Shown here: positions 18,891 to 43,311 of the stretch, piece after piece
Layout of the letters: each line of letters starts with the position of its first letter
Numbering within the stretch: the first letter of the stretch is position 1
Assembly: GCF_036320965.1 (NCBI RefSeq)
Contig: NC_092238.1
Coordinates: 57,546,459 to 57,610,458, forward strand
Length of the DNA: 64,000 nucleotides
Origin: Panulirus ornatus
Lineage: Eukaryota; Arthropoda; Malacostraca; Decapoda; Palinuridae
Direction: 5' to 3'
Notes under the pieces: generated by a model
What the model saw: the letters and a program-made list of their open reading frames with translations, nothing else
Database searches by the model: none
What the model was told of the DNA's origin: nothing
Program-made: the position numbers and the translations under genes

Positions 18891-21800
18891 TTATCCCTGG
18901 GGGTAGGAGAGAAAAAAAACTTCCCACGCATTCCTCACGTGTCCATGAAGGCGACTAAAGGGGACGCGAGCGGTGATCTGGAAACCCTCCCCTCATTGTA
19001 CTTTAACTTTCTAAAAGGGGAAATAGAAGGAGTCGCAGCGAGTGCTCATCCTCCTGGTAGCCTCAGACTGAAATGTCTAAATGTTTGTGGATGTAATCAA
19101 TTTGAAAAAAAAAAGGAGAGACAGGTAGTATGTTTGAGGAAAGAAACCTGGATGTTTCGGCTCTGAGTGAAACAAAGCTCAAAGGTATGGAAAGAGTGGT
19201 TTGGGTATGTCATGGGAGTAAAGTCAGGAGTTAGTGAGAGGACAAGAACAAGGGAAGGAGTAGCACTACTCATGAAACAGGATTGGTGGGAGTATGTGAT
19301 AGAGTGTAAGAAAATAAACTCTAGATTGATATGGGTAAAACTGAAAGTTCATGGAGAGAAATGAGTCATTATTGGTGCATATGCACCTGGGCATGAGAAG
19401 AAAGATCATGAGAGGGAAGTGTTATGGGAGCAACTGAGTGAGTGTGTTAGTAGTTTTGATGCAGGAGACCGGGTGATAGTGATGGGTGATTTGAATGCAA
19501 CGGTGAGTAATGCGGCAGTTGAGGGAATAATTGGTGTACATGGGGTGTTCAATTTTGTAAATGGAAATGGTGAACAGCTTGTGGATTTATATGCTGAAAA
19601 ATGACTGGTGATTGGGAATACCTGGTTTAAATTATACATTTGTAAGCAGGAGAGATAGCCAGAGAGCGTTATTGGATTACATGCTAGTTGATAGGCCCTC
19701 TAAAGAGAGACTTTTGGATGTTAATGTGTAGAGAGGTGCAACTGGAGGGATTTCTGATCATTGTCTTATGAAGGAGAGGGTAAAGATTTGTAAAGGTTTT
19801 CAGAAAAGAAGACACAATGTTAGGGTGAAAAGAGTGGTGAGAGTAAGTGAGCTTGAGAAGGAGACTTGCGTGAGGAAGTACCAGGTAAGACTGAGTAAAA
19901 AATGAAAAAAGGTAAGAACAAAGGAGGTAAGGGCAGTGGGGAAGGAATGGGATGTACTTAGGGAACCAGTTAAGGATTGCGCAAAAGATGCTTGTGGCAT
20001 GAGAAGCGTGGAAGGTGGGCAGATTAGAAAGGGTAGTGAGTGGTGAGATGAAGAAGTAACTTTATTAGTGAAAGAGAAGAGAGAGGCATTTGAACGATTT
20101 TTGCAGGGAAATAATGCAAATGACTGGGAGATGTATAAAACAAAGACGCAGGAGGTCAAGAGAAAGGTGCAACAGGTGAAAAAGAGAGCAAATGAGAGTT
20201 GGAGTAAGAGAGTATCATTAAATTCTAGCGAGAATAAAAAGATGCTTTTGGAAGGAGGTAAATAAAGAGCGTAAGACAAGGGAACAAATGGGAACTTCAG
20301 TGAAGGGCGCAAGTGGGGAGGTGATAACAAGTAGTGGTGATGTGAGAAGGAGATGGAGTGAGTATTTTGCAGGTTTGTTGAAAGTGTTTGATGATAGAGT
20401 GTCAGATATAGGGTGTTTTGGTCGAGGTGATGTGCAAAGTGGAAGGGTTAGGGAAAATGATTTGGTAAACAGAAAAGAGGTAGTAAAAGCTTTCCGGATG
20501 ATGAAAGTCGGATATGCAGCGGGTTTGGATGGTATTGCAGTGGAATTCGTTAAAAAAGGGGGTGATTGTATTGTTGACTGGTTGGTAAGATTATTCAATG
20601 TATGCATGTCTAATGGCGAGGTGTCTTAGGATTGGCGGAATGCTTGCATAGTGCCATTTTACAAGGGTAAAGGGGATAAAAGTGAGTGCTCAAATTACAG
20701 AGGTATAAGTTTGTTGAGTATTCCAGGGAAATTATATGGGAGGGTATTGATTGAGAGGGTTAAGGCATGAACAGAGAATCAGATAGGGGAAGCGCAGTGG
20801 GGTTTCAGAAGTGGTAAAGTATGTGTGGTTCAGGTGTTTGCTTTGAAGAATGTATGTGAGAAATACTTAGAAAAACAAATTGATTTGTATGTAGCATTTA
20901 TGGATCTGGAGAAGGCATATGATAGAGTTGATAGAGATGCTCTGTCGAAGGTATTAAGAATATATGGTGTAGGAGGTAAGTTGTTAGAAGCAGTGAAAAG
21001 TTTTTGTCGAGGATGTAAGGCATGTGTACGTGTAGGAAGAGAGGAAAGTGATTGGTTCTCAGTGAATGTAGGTTTGTGGCAGGGGTGTATGATGTCTCCA
21101 TGGTTGTTTAATTTGTTTATGGATGGGGTTGTTAGGGAGGAGAATGAAAGAGTCTTGGAGATAGTGGCAAGTATGCAGTCTGTTTTGGATGAGAAAGCTT
21201 TGGAAGTGAGTCAGTTGTTGTTCGCTGATGATACAGCGCTAGTGGCTGATTCATGTGAGAAACTGCAAAAGCTGGTGACTGAGTTTGGTAAAGTATGTGA
21301 AAGAAGAAAGCTGAGAGTAAATGTGAATAAGAGCAAGGTTATTAGGTACTGTAGGGTTGAGAGTCAAGTCAATTGGGAGGTAAGTTTAAATGGAGAAAAT
21401 CTGGAGAAAGTGAAGTGTTTTAGATATCTGGTGGGTAGATTTGGCAGCGGATGGAAAAACTGAAGCGGAAGTGAATCATAGGGTGGCGGAGGGGGCGAAA
21501 GTTCTGGGAACGTTGAAGAATGTGTGGAAGTCGAGAACATCATCTCGGAAAGGAAAAATGGGTATGTTTTAAGGAATAGTGGTTCCAACAATATTATATG
21601 GTTGCGAGGCGTGGGCTATAGATAGAATTGTGGGGAGGAGGATGGATGTGCTGGAAATGAGATGTTTGAGGAAAATATGTGGTGTCAGGTGAATTGATCG
21701 ATTAAGTAATAATAGGGTACGAGAGATGTGTGGTGACAAAAAGAGTGTGGTTGAGAGAGCAGAAGAGGGTGTTTTGGAAAGGTTTGGTCACATGGAGAGA

Positions 21801-22275
21801 ATAAGTGAGGAAAGATTGACCAAGGGGATATATGTGTCACAGGTGGAGGGAACGAGGAGAAGTGAGAGACCAAGATGGATGTGGAAAGATGGAGTGAATA
21901 TGATTTTCAGTGATCGGGACCTGAACATGGAAGAGGGTGAAAGGTGTGCAAGGAGTAGAGTGAATTGGAACGATGCGATATACCGGGGTCGACTTGCTGT
22001 CAGTGGATTGAACCAGTACGCAGGAAGCGTCTAGGATAAACCATAGAAAGGTCTGTGGGGCCTGGATGTGGAAAGGGAGCTGTGGTTTCGGTGCATTATT
22101 ACATGACAGCTAGAGACTGAGTTGTCTTTTCGTAACGCTTTCTCGCACACATGAGGAGGAAGGGAGGGGGTTGATATTACATGTGTGACGAGGTGGAGAT
22201 ACGAATGGATAAAGGCAGATAGTATGAATTTATACACATGTGTATGTATGAATATGTCTGTGTATATATATACAC
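18891..22275 (+). mobile_element. L9: full-length but decayed LINE
   Basis: Degenerate 5' head at 18893-19010 (CCCTGGGGGTAGG, CTTCCCACGCATTCC), then all ORF domains with many breaks. The start region is lost: the position of the L2 ATG reads GGGGAAATAGAAGG. Open pieces: 19167-19364, 19419-19604 (GDLNATV), 20068-20265, 20288-20629 and 20825-21463, the last keeping FMDLEKAYD and FADDTALV. The C-terminus continues at 21726-22000. The 3' UTR to about 22262 is the long form, with the second module mutated to CGCTTTCTCGC. An old copy. Confidence 0.9.
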
Positions 22276-22450
22276 AGGTAGCGCAAGGAAACAGACGAAA
22301 GAAATGTACCTGTCTCTGTTCCTGCTTTTAGAAAATAAAAAAAAATAAGGGGGGAGAATTTCCAGCCATCAGCTCCAGCCCCTTTTATTCGCCTTGTACG
22401 ACACGCAGGGAATACGTGGGAAGTATTCTTTCTCCCCTATCCCAGGTAAA
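22276..22450 (-). mobile_element. S5: chimeric S-element / LINE tail remnant
   Basis: 22276-22303 (AGGTAGCGCAAGGAAACAGA) matches the LINE 3' module. It passes directly into the middle and head of an S-element (TTCCAGCC, ACGACACGCAGGGAATACG, CTCCCCTATCCCAGG). This looks like a recombinant or internally deleted copy. Confidence 0.75.

Positions 22451-22494
<44 letters not shown>
22451..22494. repeat. (AT)n microsatellite, 44 bp
   Basis: AT array with one ACAT, then a short T-run that is the S6 tail. Confidence 0.95.
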
Positions 22495-28184
<5,690 letters not shown>

Positions 28185-28408
28185 CATTTATAGTTAGTTG
28201 ATATACATCGAATAGATTAAGCTAGGACGCCATTTGGTAAATATGCGATTGATCAAGACAGACAACGAGCGTTCATAAACTTATCATTTTACAAATTTTA
28301 TCAACAATAAAGTTATCTAATTTGTATGGACCATCACTAATATCAAGATTATAGTTCTTTGTGTATTTGATAATAGAAGATTCGATGATATTTCTCGTGG
28401 TAATAGAG

Positions 28409-28696
28409 TTAGTTGGTAACTAAGATATCATTACACCAGTCAATAAAATGAGCAGAGTTTTTACCGTGATTAAACAAGGCTTTTGATTCTTGTCCTGTTT
28501 TTATACTACATTTATGTTGCTTAAGTCTAACAGAAAGATTCTTAGTAGTCTGCCCAACATAAGATTTATCACAATTTCTATATGGCACTTTACAGATGCA
28601 TCCAGGAGAATTTTCTGGTGAATTCCTGATTAAGATATTCTTTATAGTATTACTGTTGCTGAAGGCAACAGTTACAAGAAAGAATTTAAGCAACAT
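28409..28696 (-). pseudogene. Penelope-like GIY-YIG endonuclease fragment
   Basis: 95-codon open frame with a CICKVPYRNCDKSYVGQT segment (Y...C..C...YVGQT), followed by LSVRLKQHK and an Asn/His-rich stretch. This is the GIY-YIG nuclease fold found downstream of the RT in canonical Penelope elements, with the usual two cysteines between the two motif halves. The frame then shifts, and the domain end (RNIIESSII) is found in another frame at about 28275-28400. Confidence 0.8.
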
Positions 28697-29040
28697 GGAG
28701 AATAGAATATGATTATTATTGAAAGGGAGAACTGAAAGATTCTTGGTGTCAGTGGGATGTTTGGGCTCAACTTTATAAAATGATTTCTTTGATAACTTTT
28801 GGGATTTGTTAATGAAAGATCTAAGATACTTTAACTTAGATCCAATATAATATATTTCCTCAAACTCATCATCAATATACTCTGGACTACAAATACGTTA
28901 TGCCCTAAGGAACATGAATTGAAATGATAATTCAACTCTATCATGTTGAGATGAGTAATAATGGATATATGAGCATACATTGGCAGGTTTTCTGTATATG
29001 CTAAACTTAAACTTGTTTCCTTGCCTATGGATCATTCAAT

Positions 29041-29340
29041 CTAAAAATGGTAACATACCATTTTTTCATTTTCTACTGTAAAGTTCATGGAAGGTACTAA
29101 ATTGTTAAGTAAGGGGAGAAATAAATGTAAATTTTTATTTGTTTGCATAACACAAAGAACATCATCTACATACCTAAACCAAATTGCATTAGAAGGTAAG
29201 GTATCCTTTCGTAATGTTGTTTCAAAAAATTCCATATAAAGATTATTTAGTAAAGGTGAATGAGAGTTACCCATTGCCGAACCAAATTTCCGAGCATAAT
29301 AATCGCCATAGAATTGAAATACACAGTCTTTTATGCACAA
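29041..29340 (-). pseudogene. Penelope-like reverse transcriptase fragment
   Basis: Open for 99 codons. It contains the AMGNSHSPLLNNLYMEFFE block (Penelope-type motif B; usual form AMGSPLSPxxANLYME) and the catalytic WFRYVDDVLCV block with YVDD. The spacing and the FRYVDD form are typical of Penelope-like elements, not of the LINE in this window, which has FADD. The palm is followed by LPFLD-like sequence in a shifted frame, so the gene is broken. Confidence 0.8.
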
Positions 29341-29375
29341 TTTTATCAGTTCAGTGAAAACAGACTTTGAAACAG

Positions 29376-35152
<5,777 letters not shown>

Positions 35153-35167
35153 ATATATATACATATA

Positions 35168-36203
<1,036 letters not shown>

Positions 36204-36205
36204 TA

Positions 36206-36296
36206 TATATATGTATGTGTGTGTGTGTGTGTGTGTATGTGCGTATGTGTGTGTATGTGTGTGTGTGTGTATATGTATATATATATATGTATATCA
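36206..36296. repeat. (GT)n/(AT)n microsatellite at the L15 5' end
   Basis: Interrupted GT array followed by ATATGTATATC. Same organisation as upstream of L2 and L16. Confidence 0.9.
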
Positions 36297-39200
36297 TCCC
36301 TGGGGATAGGGGTGAAAGAATACTTCCCACGTATTCCTCGCGTGTCGTAGAAAGCGACTAGAGGGGACGGGAGCGGGGGGCCGGAAATCCTCCCCTCCTT
36401 GTATTAACTTTCTAAAATGGGAAACAGAAGAAGGAGTCACGCGGGGAGTGATCATCCTCCTCGAAGGCTCAGAGTGGGGTGCCTAAATGTGTGTGGATGT
36501 AACCAAGATGTGAAAAAAGGAGAGATAGGTAGTATGTTTGAGGAAAGGAACCTGGATGTTTTGGCTCTGAGTGAAACGAAGCTCAAGGGTAAAGGGGAAG
36601 AGTGGTTTGGAAATGTCTGGGGAGTGAAGTCAGGGGTTAGTGAGAGGACAAGAGCAAGGGAAGGAGTAGCAATACTCCTGAAACAGGAGTTGTGGGAGTA
36701 TGTGATAGAATGTAAGAAAGTAAATTCTCGATTAATATGGGTAAAATTGAAAGTTGATGGAGAGAGGTGGGTGATTATTGGTGCATATGCACCTGGGCAT
36801 GAGAATAAAGATCATGAGAGGCAAGTGTTTTGGGAGCAGCTGAATGAGTGTGTTAGCGGTTTTGATGCACGAGACCGGGTTATAGTGATGGGTGATTTGA
36901 ATGCAAAGGTGAGTAATGTGGCAGTTGAGGGAATAATTGGTATGCATGGGGTGTTCAGTGTTGTAAATGGAAATGGTGAAGAGCTTGTAGATTTATGTGC
37001 TGAAAAAGGACTGATGATTGGGAATACCTGGTTTAAAAAGAGAGATATACATAAGTATACTTATGTAAGTAGGAGAGATGGCCAGAGAGCGTTATTGGAT
37101 TACGTGTTAATTGACAGGCGTGCGAAAGAGAGACTTTTGGATGTTAATGTGCTGAGAGGTGCAACTGGAGGGATGTCTGATCATTATCTTGTGGAGGCTA
37201 AGGTGAAGATTAGTATGGGTTTTCAGAAAAGAGGAGTGAATGTTGGGGTGAAGAAGGTGGTGAGAGTAAGTGAGCTTGGGAAGGAGACCTGTGTGGGGAA
37301 GTACCAGGAGAGACTGTGTACAGAATGGAAAAGGTGAGAACAATGGAGGTAAGGGGAGTGGGGGAGGAATGGGATGTATTTAGGGAATCAGTGATGGATT
37401 GCGCAAAAGATGCTTGTGGCATGAGAAGAGTGGGAGGTGGGCTGTTTAGAAAGGGTAGTGAGTGGTGGGATGAAGAAGTAAGAGTATTAGTGAAAGAGAA
37501 GAGAGAGGCATTTCGACGATTTTTGCAGGGAAAAAATGCAATTGAGTGGGAGAAGTATAAAAGAAAGAGACAGGAGGTCAAGAGAAAGGTGCAAGAGGTG
37601 AAAAAAAGGGCAAATGAGAGTTGGGGTGAGAGACTATCAGTAAATTTTAGGGAGAATAAAAAGATGTTCTGGAAGGAGGTAAATAGGGTGCGTAAGACAA
37701 GGGAGCAAATGGGAACTTCAGTGAAGGGCGTAAATGGGGAGGTGATAACAAGTAGTGGTGATGTGAGAAGGAGATGGAATGAGTATTTTGAAGGTTTGTT
37801 GAATGTGTCTGATGACAGAGTGGCAGATATAGGGTGTTTTGGTCGAGGTGGTGTGCAAAGTGAGAGGGTTAGGGAAAATGATTTGGTAAACAGAGAAGAG
37901 GTAGTAAAAGCTTTGCGGAAGATGAAAGCCGGCAAGGCAGCAGGTTTGGATGGTATTGCAGTGGAATTTATTAAAAAAGGGGGTGACTGTATTGTTGACT
38001 GGTTGGTAAGGTTATTTAATGTATGTATGACTCATGGTGAGGTGCCTGAGGATTGGCGGAATGCGTGCATAGTGCCATTGTACAAAGGCAAAGGGGATAA
38101 GAGTGAGTGCTCAAATTACAGAGGTATAAGTTTGTTGAGTATTCCTGGTAAATTATATGGGAGGGTATTGATTGAGAGGGTGAAGGCATGTACAGAGCAT
38201 CAGATTGGGGAAGAGCAGTGCGGTTTCAGAAGTGGTAGAGGATGTGTGGATCAGGTGTTTGCTTTGAAGAATGTATGTGAGAAATACTTAGAAAAGCAAA
38301 TGGATTTGTATGTAGCATTTATGGATCTGGAGAAGGCATATGATAGAGTTGATAGAGATGCTCTGTGGAAGGTATTAAGAATATATGGTGTGGGAGGCAA
38401 GTTGTTAGAAGCAGTGAAAAGTTTTTATCGAGGATGTAAGGCATGTGTACGTGTAGGAAGAGAGGAAAGTGATTGGTTCTCAGTGAATGTAGGTTTGCGG
38501 CAGGGGTGTGTGATGTCTCCATGGTTGTTTAATTTGTTTATGGATGGGGTTGTTAGGGAGGTAAATGCAAGAGTCCTGGAAAGAGGGGCAAGTATGAAGT
38601 CTGTTGGGGATGAGAGAGCTTGGGAAGTGAGTCAGTTGTTGTTCGCTGATGATACAGCGCTGGTGGCTGATTCATGTGAGAAACTGCAGAAGCTGGTGAC
38701 TGAGTTTGGTAAAGTGTGTGGAAGAAGAAAGTTAAGAGTAAATGTGAATAAGAGCAAGGTTATTAGGTACAGTAGGGTTGAGGGTCAAGTCAATTGGGAG
38801 GTGAGTTTGAATGGAGAAAAACTGGAGGAAGTGAAGTGTTTTAGATATCTGGGAGTGGATCTGTCAGCGGATGGAACCATGGAAGCGGAAGTGGATCATA
38901 GGGTGGGGGAGGGGGCGAAAATTTTGGGAGCCTTGAAAAATGTGTGGAAGTCGAGATCATTATCTCGGAAAGCAAAAATGGGTATGTTTGAAGGAATAGT
39001 GGTTCCAACAATGTTGTATGGTTGCGAGGCGTGGGCTATGGATAGAGTTGTGCGCAGGAGGATGGATGTGCTGGAAATGAGATGTTTGAGGACAATGTGT
39101 GGTGTGAGGTGGTTTGATCGAGTAAGTAACGTAAGGGTAAGAGAGATGTGTGGAAATAAAAAGAGCGTGGTTGAGAGAGCAGTAGAGGGTGTTTTGAAAT

Positions 39201-39598
39201 GGTTTGGGCACATGGAGAGAATGAGTGAGGAAAGATTGACCAAGAGGATATATGTGTCGGAGGTGGAGGGAACGAGGAGAAGAGGGAGACCAAATTGGAG
39301 GTGGAAAGATGGAGTGAAAAAGATTTTGTGTGATCGGGGCCTGAACATGCAGGAGGGTGAAAGGAGGGCAAGGAATAGAGTGAATTGGAGCGATGTGGTA
39401 TACAGGGGTTGACGTGCTGTCAGTGGATTGAATCAAGGCATGTGAAGCGTCTGGGGTAAACCATGGAAAGCTGTGTAGGTATGTATATTTGCGTGTGTGG
39501 ACGTGTGTATGTACATGTGTATGGGGGGGGGGTTGGGCCATTTCTTTCGTCTGTTTCCTTGCGCTACCTCGCAAACGCGGGAGACAGCGACAAAGTAT

Positions 39599-39624
<26 letters not shown>
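36297..39624 (+). mobile_element. L15: full-length young LINE
   Basis: Complete copy: 5' head 36297-36416, ORF 36417-39412 with one 1-bp loss, short 3' UTR with terminal stem-loop, and poly(A) 39599-39624. It is very close to L2 throughout, including the head. Tail-to-tail with L16. Confidence 0.93.
36417..39412 (+). CDS. LINE ORF: endonuclease-RT (one 1-bp deletion)
   Basis: Same protein as in L2. Codons 1-306 (36417-37337) hold the full endonuclease domain with LSETKL, GAYAPG, GDLN and SDHYLVEA. A run of five A is four at about 37328-37331 (GAATGGAAAAGG), shifting the frame. 37316-39412 then carries the linker, RT ([27 protein letters not shown]) and the C-terminal region with GHMERM to VVYRG. 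Restricted to this 1-bp change the copy would be about 998 aa. All catalytic residues are kept. A homopolymer sequencing error is a real alternative. Confidence 0.9.

Positions 39625-39676
<52 letters not shown>
39625..39676. repeat. (AT)n microsatellite, 52 bp, at a palindrome centre
   Basis: Short AT array between the poly(A) of L15 and the T-rich tail of L16. It is the centre of a 6.6-kb inverted LINE pair. Confidence 0.96.
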
Positions 39677-39680
<4 letters not shown>

Positions 39681-42600
39681 TTTATTTTTATTATACTTTG
39701 TCGCTGTCTCCCGCGTTTGCGAGGTAGCGCAAGGAAACAGACGAAAGAAATGGCCCAACCCCCCCCCCATACACATATATATACATACGTCCACACACGC
39801 AAATATACATACCTACACAGCTTTCCATGGTTTACCCCAGACGCTTCACATGCCCTGCTTCAATCCACTGACAGCACGTCAACCCCGGTATACCACATCG
39901 CTCCAATTCACTCTATTCCTTGCCCTCCTTTCACCCTCCTGCATGTTCAGGCCCCGATCACACAAAATCTTTTTCACTTCATCTTTCCACATCCAATTTG
40001 GTCTCCCTCTTCTCCTTGTTCTCTCCACCTCCGACACATATATCCTCTTGGTCAATCTTTCCTCACTCATCCTCTCCATGTGCCCAAACCACTTCAAAAC
40101 ACCCTCTTCTGCTCTCTCAACCACGCTCTTTTTATTTCCACACATCTCTCTTACCCTTACGTTACTCACTCGATCAAACCACCTCACACCACACATTGTC
40201 CTCAAACATCTCATTTCCAGCACATCCATCCTCCTGCGCACAACTCTATCCATAGCCCACGCCTCGCAACCATACAACATTGTTGGAACCACTATTCCTT
40301 CAAACATACCCATTTTTGCTTTCCGAGATAATGTTCTCGACTTCCACACATTCTTCAAGGCCCCCAGATTTTCGCCCCCTCCCCCACCCTATGATCCACT
40401 TCCGCTTCCATGGTTCCATCCGCTGCCAGATCCACTCCCAGATATCTAAAACACTTCACTTCCTCCAGTTTTTCTCCATTCAAACTCACCTCCCAATTGA
40501 CTTGACCCTCAACCCTACTGTACCTAATAACCTTGCTCTTATTCACATTTACTCTTAACTTTCTTCTTCCACACACTTTTCCAAACTCAGTCACCAGCTT
40601 CTGCAGTTTCTCACATGAATCAGCCACCAGCGCTGTATCATCAGCGAACAACAACTGACTCACTTCCCAAGCTCTCTCATCCCCAACAGACTTCATACTT
40701 GCCCCTCTTTCCAAAACTCTTGCATTTACCTCCCTAACAACCCCATCCATAAACAAATTAAACAACCATGGAGACATCACACACCCCTGCCGCAAACCTA
40801 CATTCACTGAGAACCAATCACTTTCCTCTCTTCCTACACGTACACATGCCTTACATCCTCGATAAAAACTTTTCACTGCTTCTAACAACTTTCCTCCCAC
40901 ACCATATATTCTTAATACCTTCCACAGAGCATCTCTATCAACTCTATCATATGCCTTCTCCAGATCCATAAATGCTACATACAAATCCATTTGCTTTTCT
41001 AAGTATTTCTCACATACATTCTTCAAAGCAAACACCTGATCCACACATCCTCTACCACTTCTGAAACCACACTGCTCTTCCCCAATCTGATGCTCTGTAC
41101 ATGCCTTCACCCTCTCAATCAATACCCTCCCATATAATTTACCAGGAATACTCAACAAACTTATACCTCTGTAATTTGAGCACTCACTCTTATCCCCTTT
41201 GCCTTTGTACAATGGCACTATGCACGCATTCCGCCAATCCTCAGGCACCTCACCATGAGTCATACATACATTAAATAACCTTACCAACCAGTCAACAATA
41301 CAGTCACCCCCTTTTTTAATAAATTCCACTGCAATACCATCCAAACCTGCTGCCTTGCCGGCTTTCATCTTCCGCAAAGCTTTCACTACCTCTTCTCTGT
41401 TTACCAAATCATTTTCCCTAACCCTCTCACTTTGCACACCACCTCGACCAAAACACCCTATATCTGCCACTCTGTCATCAAACACATTCAACAAACCTTC
41501 AAAATACTCACTCCATCTCCTTCTCACATCACCACTACTTGTTATCACCTCCCCACTTGCGCCCTTCACCGAAGTTCCCATTTGCTCCCTTGTCTTACCC
41601 ACTTTATTTACCTCCTTCCAGAACATCTTTTTATTCTCCCTAAAATTTAATGATACTCTCTCACCCCAACTCTCATTTGCCCTTTTTTTCACCTCTTGCA
41701 CCTTTCTCTTGACCTCCTGTCTCTTTCTTTTATACATCTCCCACTCAATTGCATTTTTTCCCTGCAAAAATCGTCCAAATGCCTCTCTCTTCTCTTTCAC
41801 TAATACTCTTACTTCTTCATCCCACCACTCACTACCCTTTCTAATCAACCCACCTCCCACTCTTCTCATGCCACAAGCATCTTTTGCGCAATCCATCACT
41901 GATTCCCTAAATACATCCCATTCCTCCCCCACTCCCCTTACTTCCATTGTTCTCACCTTTTTCCATTCTGTACTCAGTCTCTCCTGGTACTTCCTCACAC
42001 AGGTCTCCTTCTCAAGCTCACTTACTCTCACCACCCTCTTCACCCCAACATTCACTCTTCTTTTCTGAAAACCCATACAAATCTTCACCTTAGCCTCCAC
42101 AAGATAATGATCAGACATCCCTCCAGTTCCACCTCTCAGCACATTAACATCCAAAAGTCTCTCTTTCGCACGTCTGTCAATTAACACGTAATCCAATAAC
42201 GCTCTCTGTCCATCTCTCCTACTTACATAAGTATACTTATGTATATCTCGCTTTTTAAACCAGGTATTCCCAATCATCATTCCTTTTTCAGCATATAAAT
42301 CTACAAGCTCTTCACCATGTCCATTTACAACACTGAACACCCCATCTATACCAATTATTCCCTCAACTGCCACATTACTCACCTTTGCATTCAAATCACC
42401 CATCACTATGACCCGGTCTCGTGCATCAAAACCACTAACACACTCATTCAGCTGCTCCCAAAACACTTGCCTCTCTTGATCTTTCTTCTCATGCCCAGGT
42501 GCATATGCACCAATAATCACCCACCTCTCTCCATCAACTTTCAGTTTTACCCATATTAATCGAGAATTTACTTTCTTACACTCTATCACATACTCCCACA

Positions 42601-42990
42601 ACTCCTGTTTCAGGAGTATTGTTACTCCTTCCCTTGCTCTTGTCCTCTCACTAACCCCTGACTTTACTCCCCAAACATTCCCAAACCACTCTTCCCCTTT
42701 ACCCTTGAGCTTCGTTTCACTCAGAGCCAAAACATCCAGGTTCCTTTCCTCAAACATACTACCTATCTCTCCTTTTTTCACATCTTGGTTACATCCACAC
42801 ACATTTAGGCACCCCACTCTGAGCCTTCGAGGAGGATGAGCACTCCCCGCGTGACTCCTTCTTCTGTTTCCCATTTTAGAAAGTTAATACAAGGAGGGGA
42901 GGATTTCTGGCCCCCCGCTCCCGTCCCCTCTAGTCGCTTTCTACGACACGCGAGGAATACGTGGAAAGCATTCTTTCACCCCTATCCCCA
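39677..42990 (-). mobile_element. L16: full-length young LINE
   Basis: Minus-strand complete copy: 3' terminus at about 39690, short 3' UTR, ORF 39879-42874, 5' head 42875-42985 ending CTATCCCCAGGGTTA. It differs from L15 at diagnostic positions ([17 protein letters not shown] versus [17 protein letters not shown]), so it belongs to a slightly different sub-lineage. Confidence 0.93.
39879..42874 (-). CDS. LINE ORF: endonuclease-RT (one 1-bp deletion)
   Basis: The open frame from ATG at 42874-42872 runs 839 codons through the endonuclease ([24 protein letters not shown]), linker and complete RT ([33 protein letters not shown]). Loss of one base in the AAAATTCTGGG stretch near 40371 shifts it. 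39879-40358 then carries the C-terminal region (LYGCEAW, GHMERM, VVYRG) in the other frame. Like L2 and L15, this is one small change away from open. Confidence 0.9.
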
Positions 42991-43084
42991 GGGTTAATAT
43001 ACATATATATATACATATATACACACACACCCATACACATACATACGCACATATACACACACACACACATACATATATATTCAT
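42991..43084. repeat. (AT)n/(AC)n microsatellite at the L16 5' end
   Basis: Inverted counterpart of 36206-36296, with matching ACACATACATACGCACATA-type interruptions. It connects the L16 head to M2. Confidence 0.85.
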
Positions 43085-43279
43085 ATGTGAAATGTAAGAA
43101 ACAATTTAGAAAACTGAAACTTCTAGCTTGAAATGAATGAAAAAAAAGAATGTCACATAATGGTTCAACCTCTGGCTATGGAAAAAAGGAAATGTATAAT
43201 TTATTTACACAAACGTCAATAGCAGTTCTCATCAATTTAATCACTGTATCAATAAGCTTCAATGTCTAAGCTACATTTC

Positions 43280-43285
<6 letters not shown>
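43085..43285. mobile_element. M2: left part of the M1-type TIR element
   Basis: CATATGTGAAATGTAAGAAA is the terminal repeat. The following AATGTCACATAATGG...TTTATTTACACAAACGTC matches M1 35230-35340. After about 43245 it jumps to the sequence near M1 35595 (GTCTAAGCTACATT), so about 250 bp is missing, and it ends in AT/T. It is in the same orientation as M1 relative to the neighbouring minus-strand LINE head. Confidence 0.75.

Positions 43286-43311
<26 letters not shown>

Larger units (their letters stand above)
28190..29375 (-). mobile_element. Decayed Penelope-like element (RT plus GIY-YIG)
   Basis: Minus-strand remains of a Penelope-like retroelement, unrelated to the LINE. In order on the minus strand: the RT palm at 29041-29340, a connector at 28700-29040, a GIY-YIG endonuclease at 28409-28620, and a final coding stretch to a TGA near 28275. 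Frames are broken: a shift just after the RT piece near 29060, a TGA near 29037, a TAA near 28905 and a shift near 28420. The upper end is lost where it meets LINE copy L12 at about 29375. The lower end lies near the GT/AT microsatellite. Confidence 0.82.
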
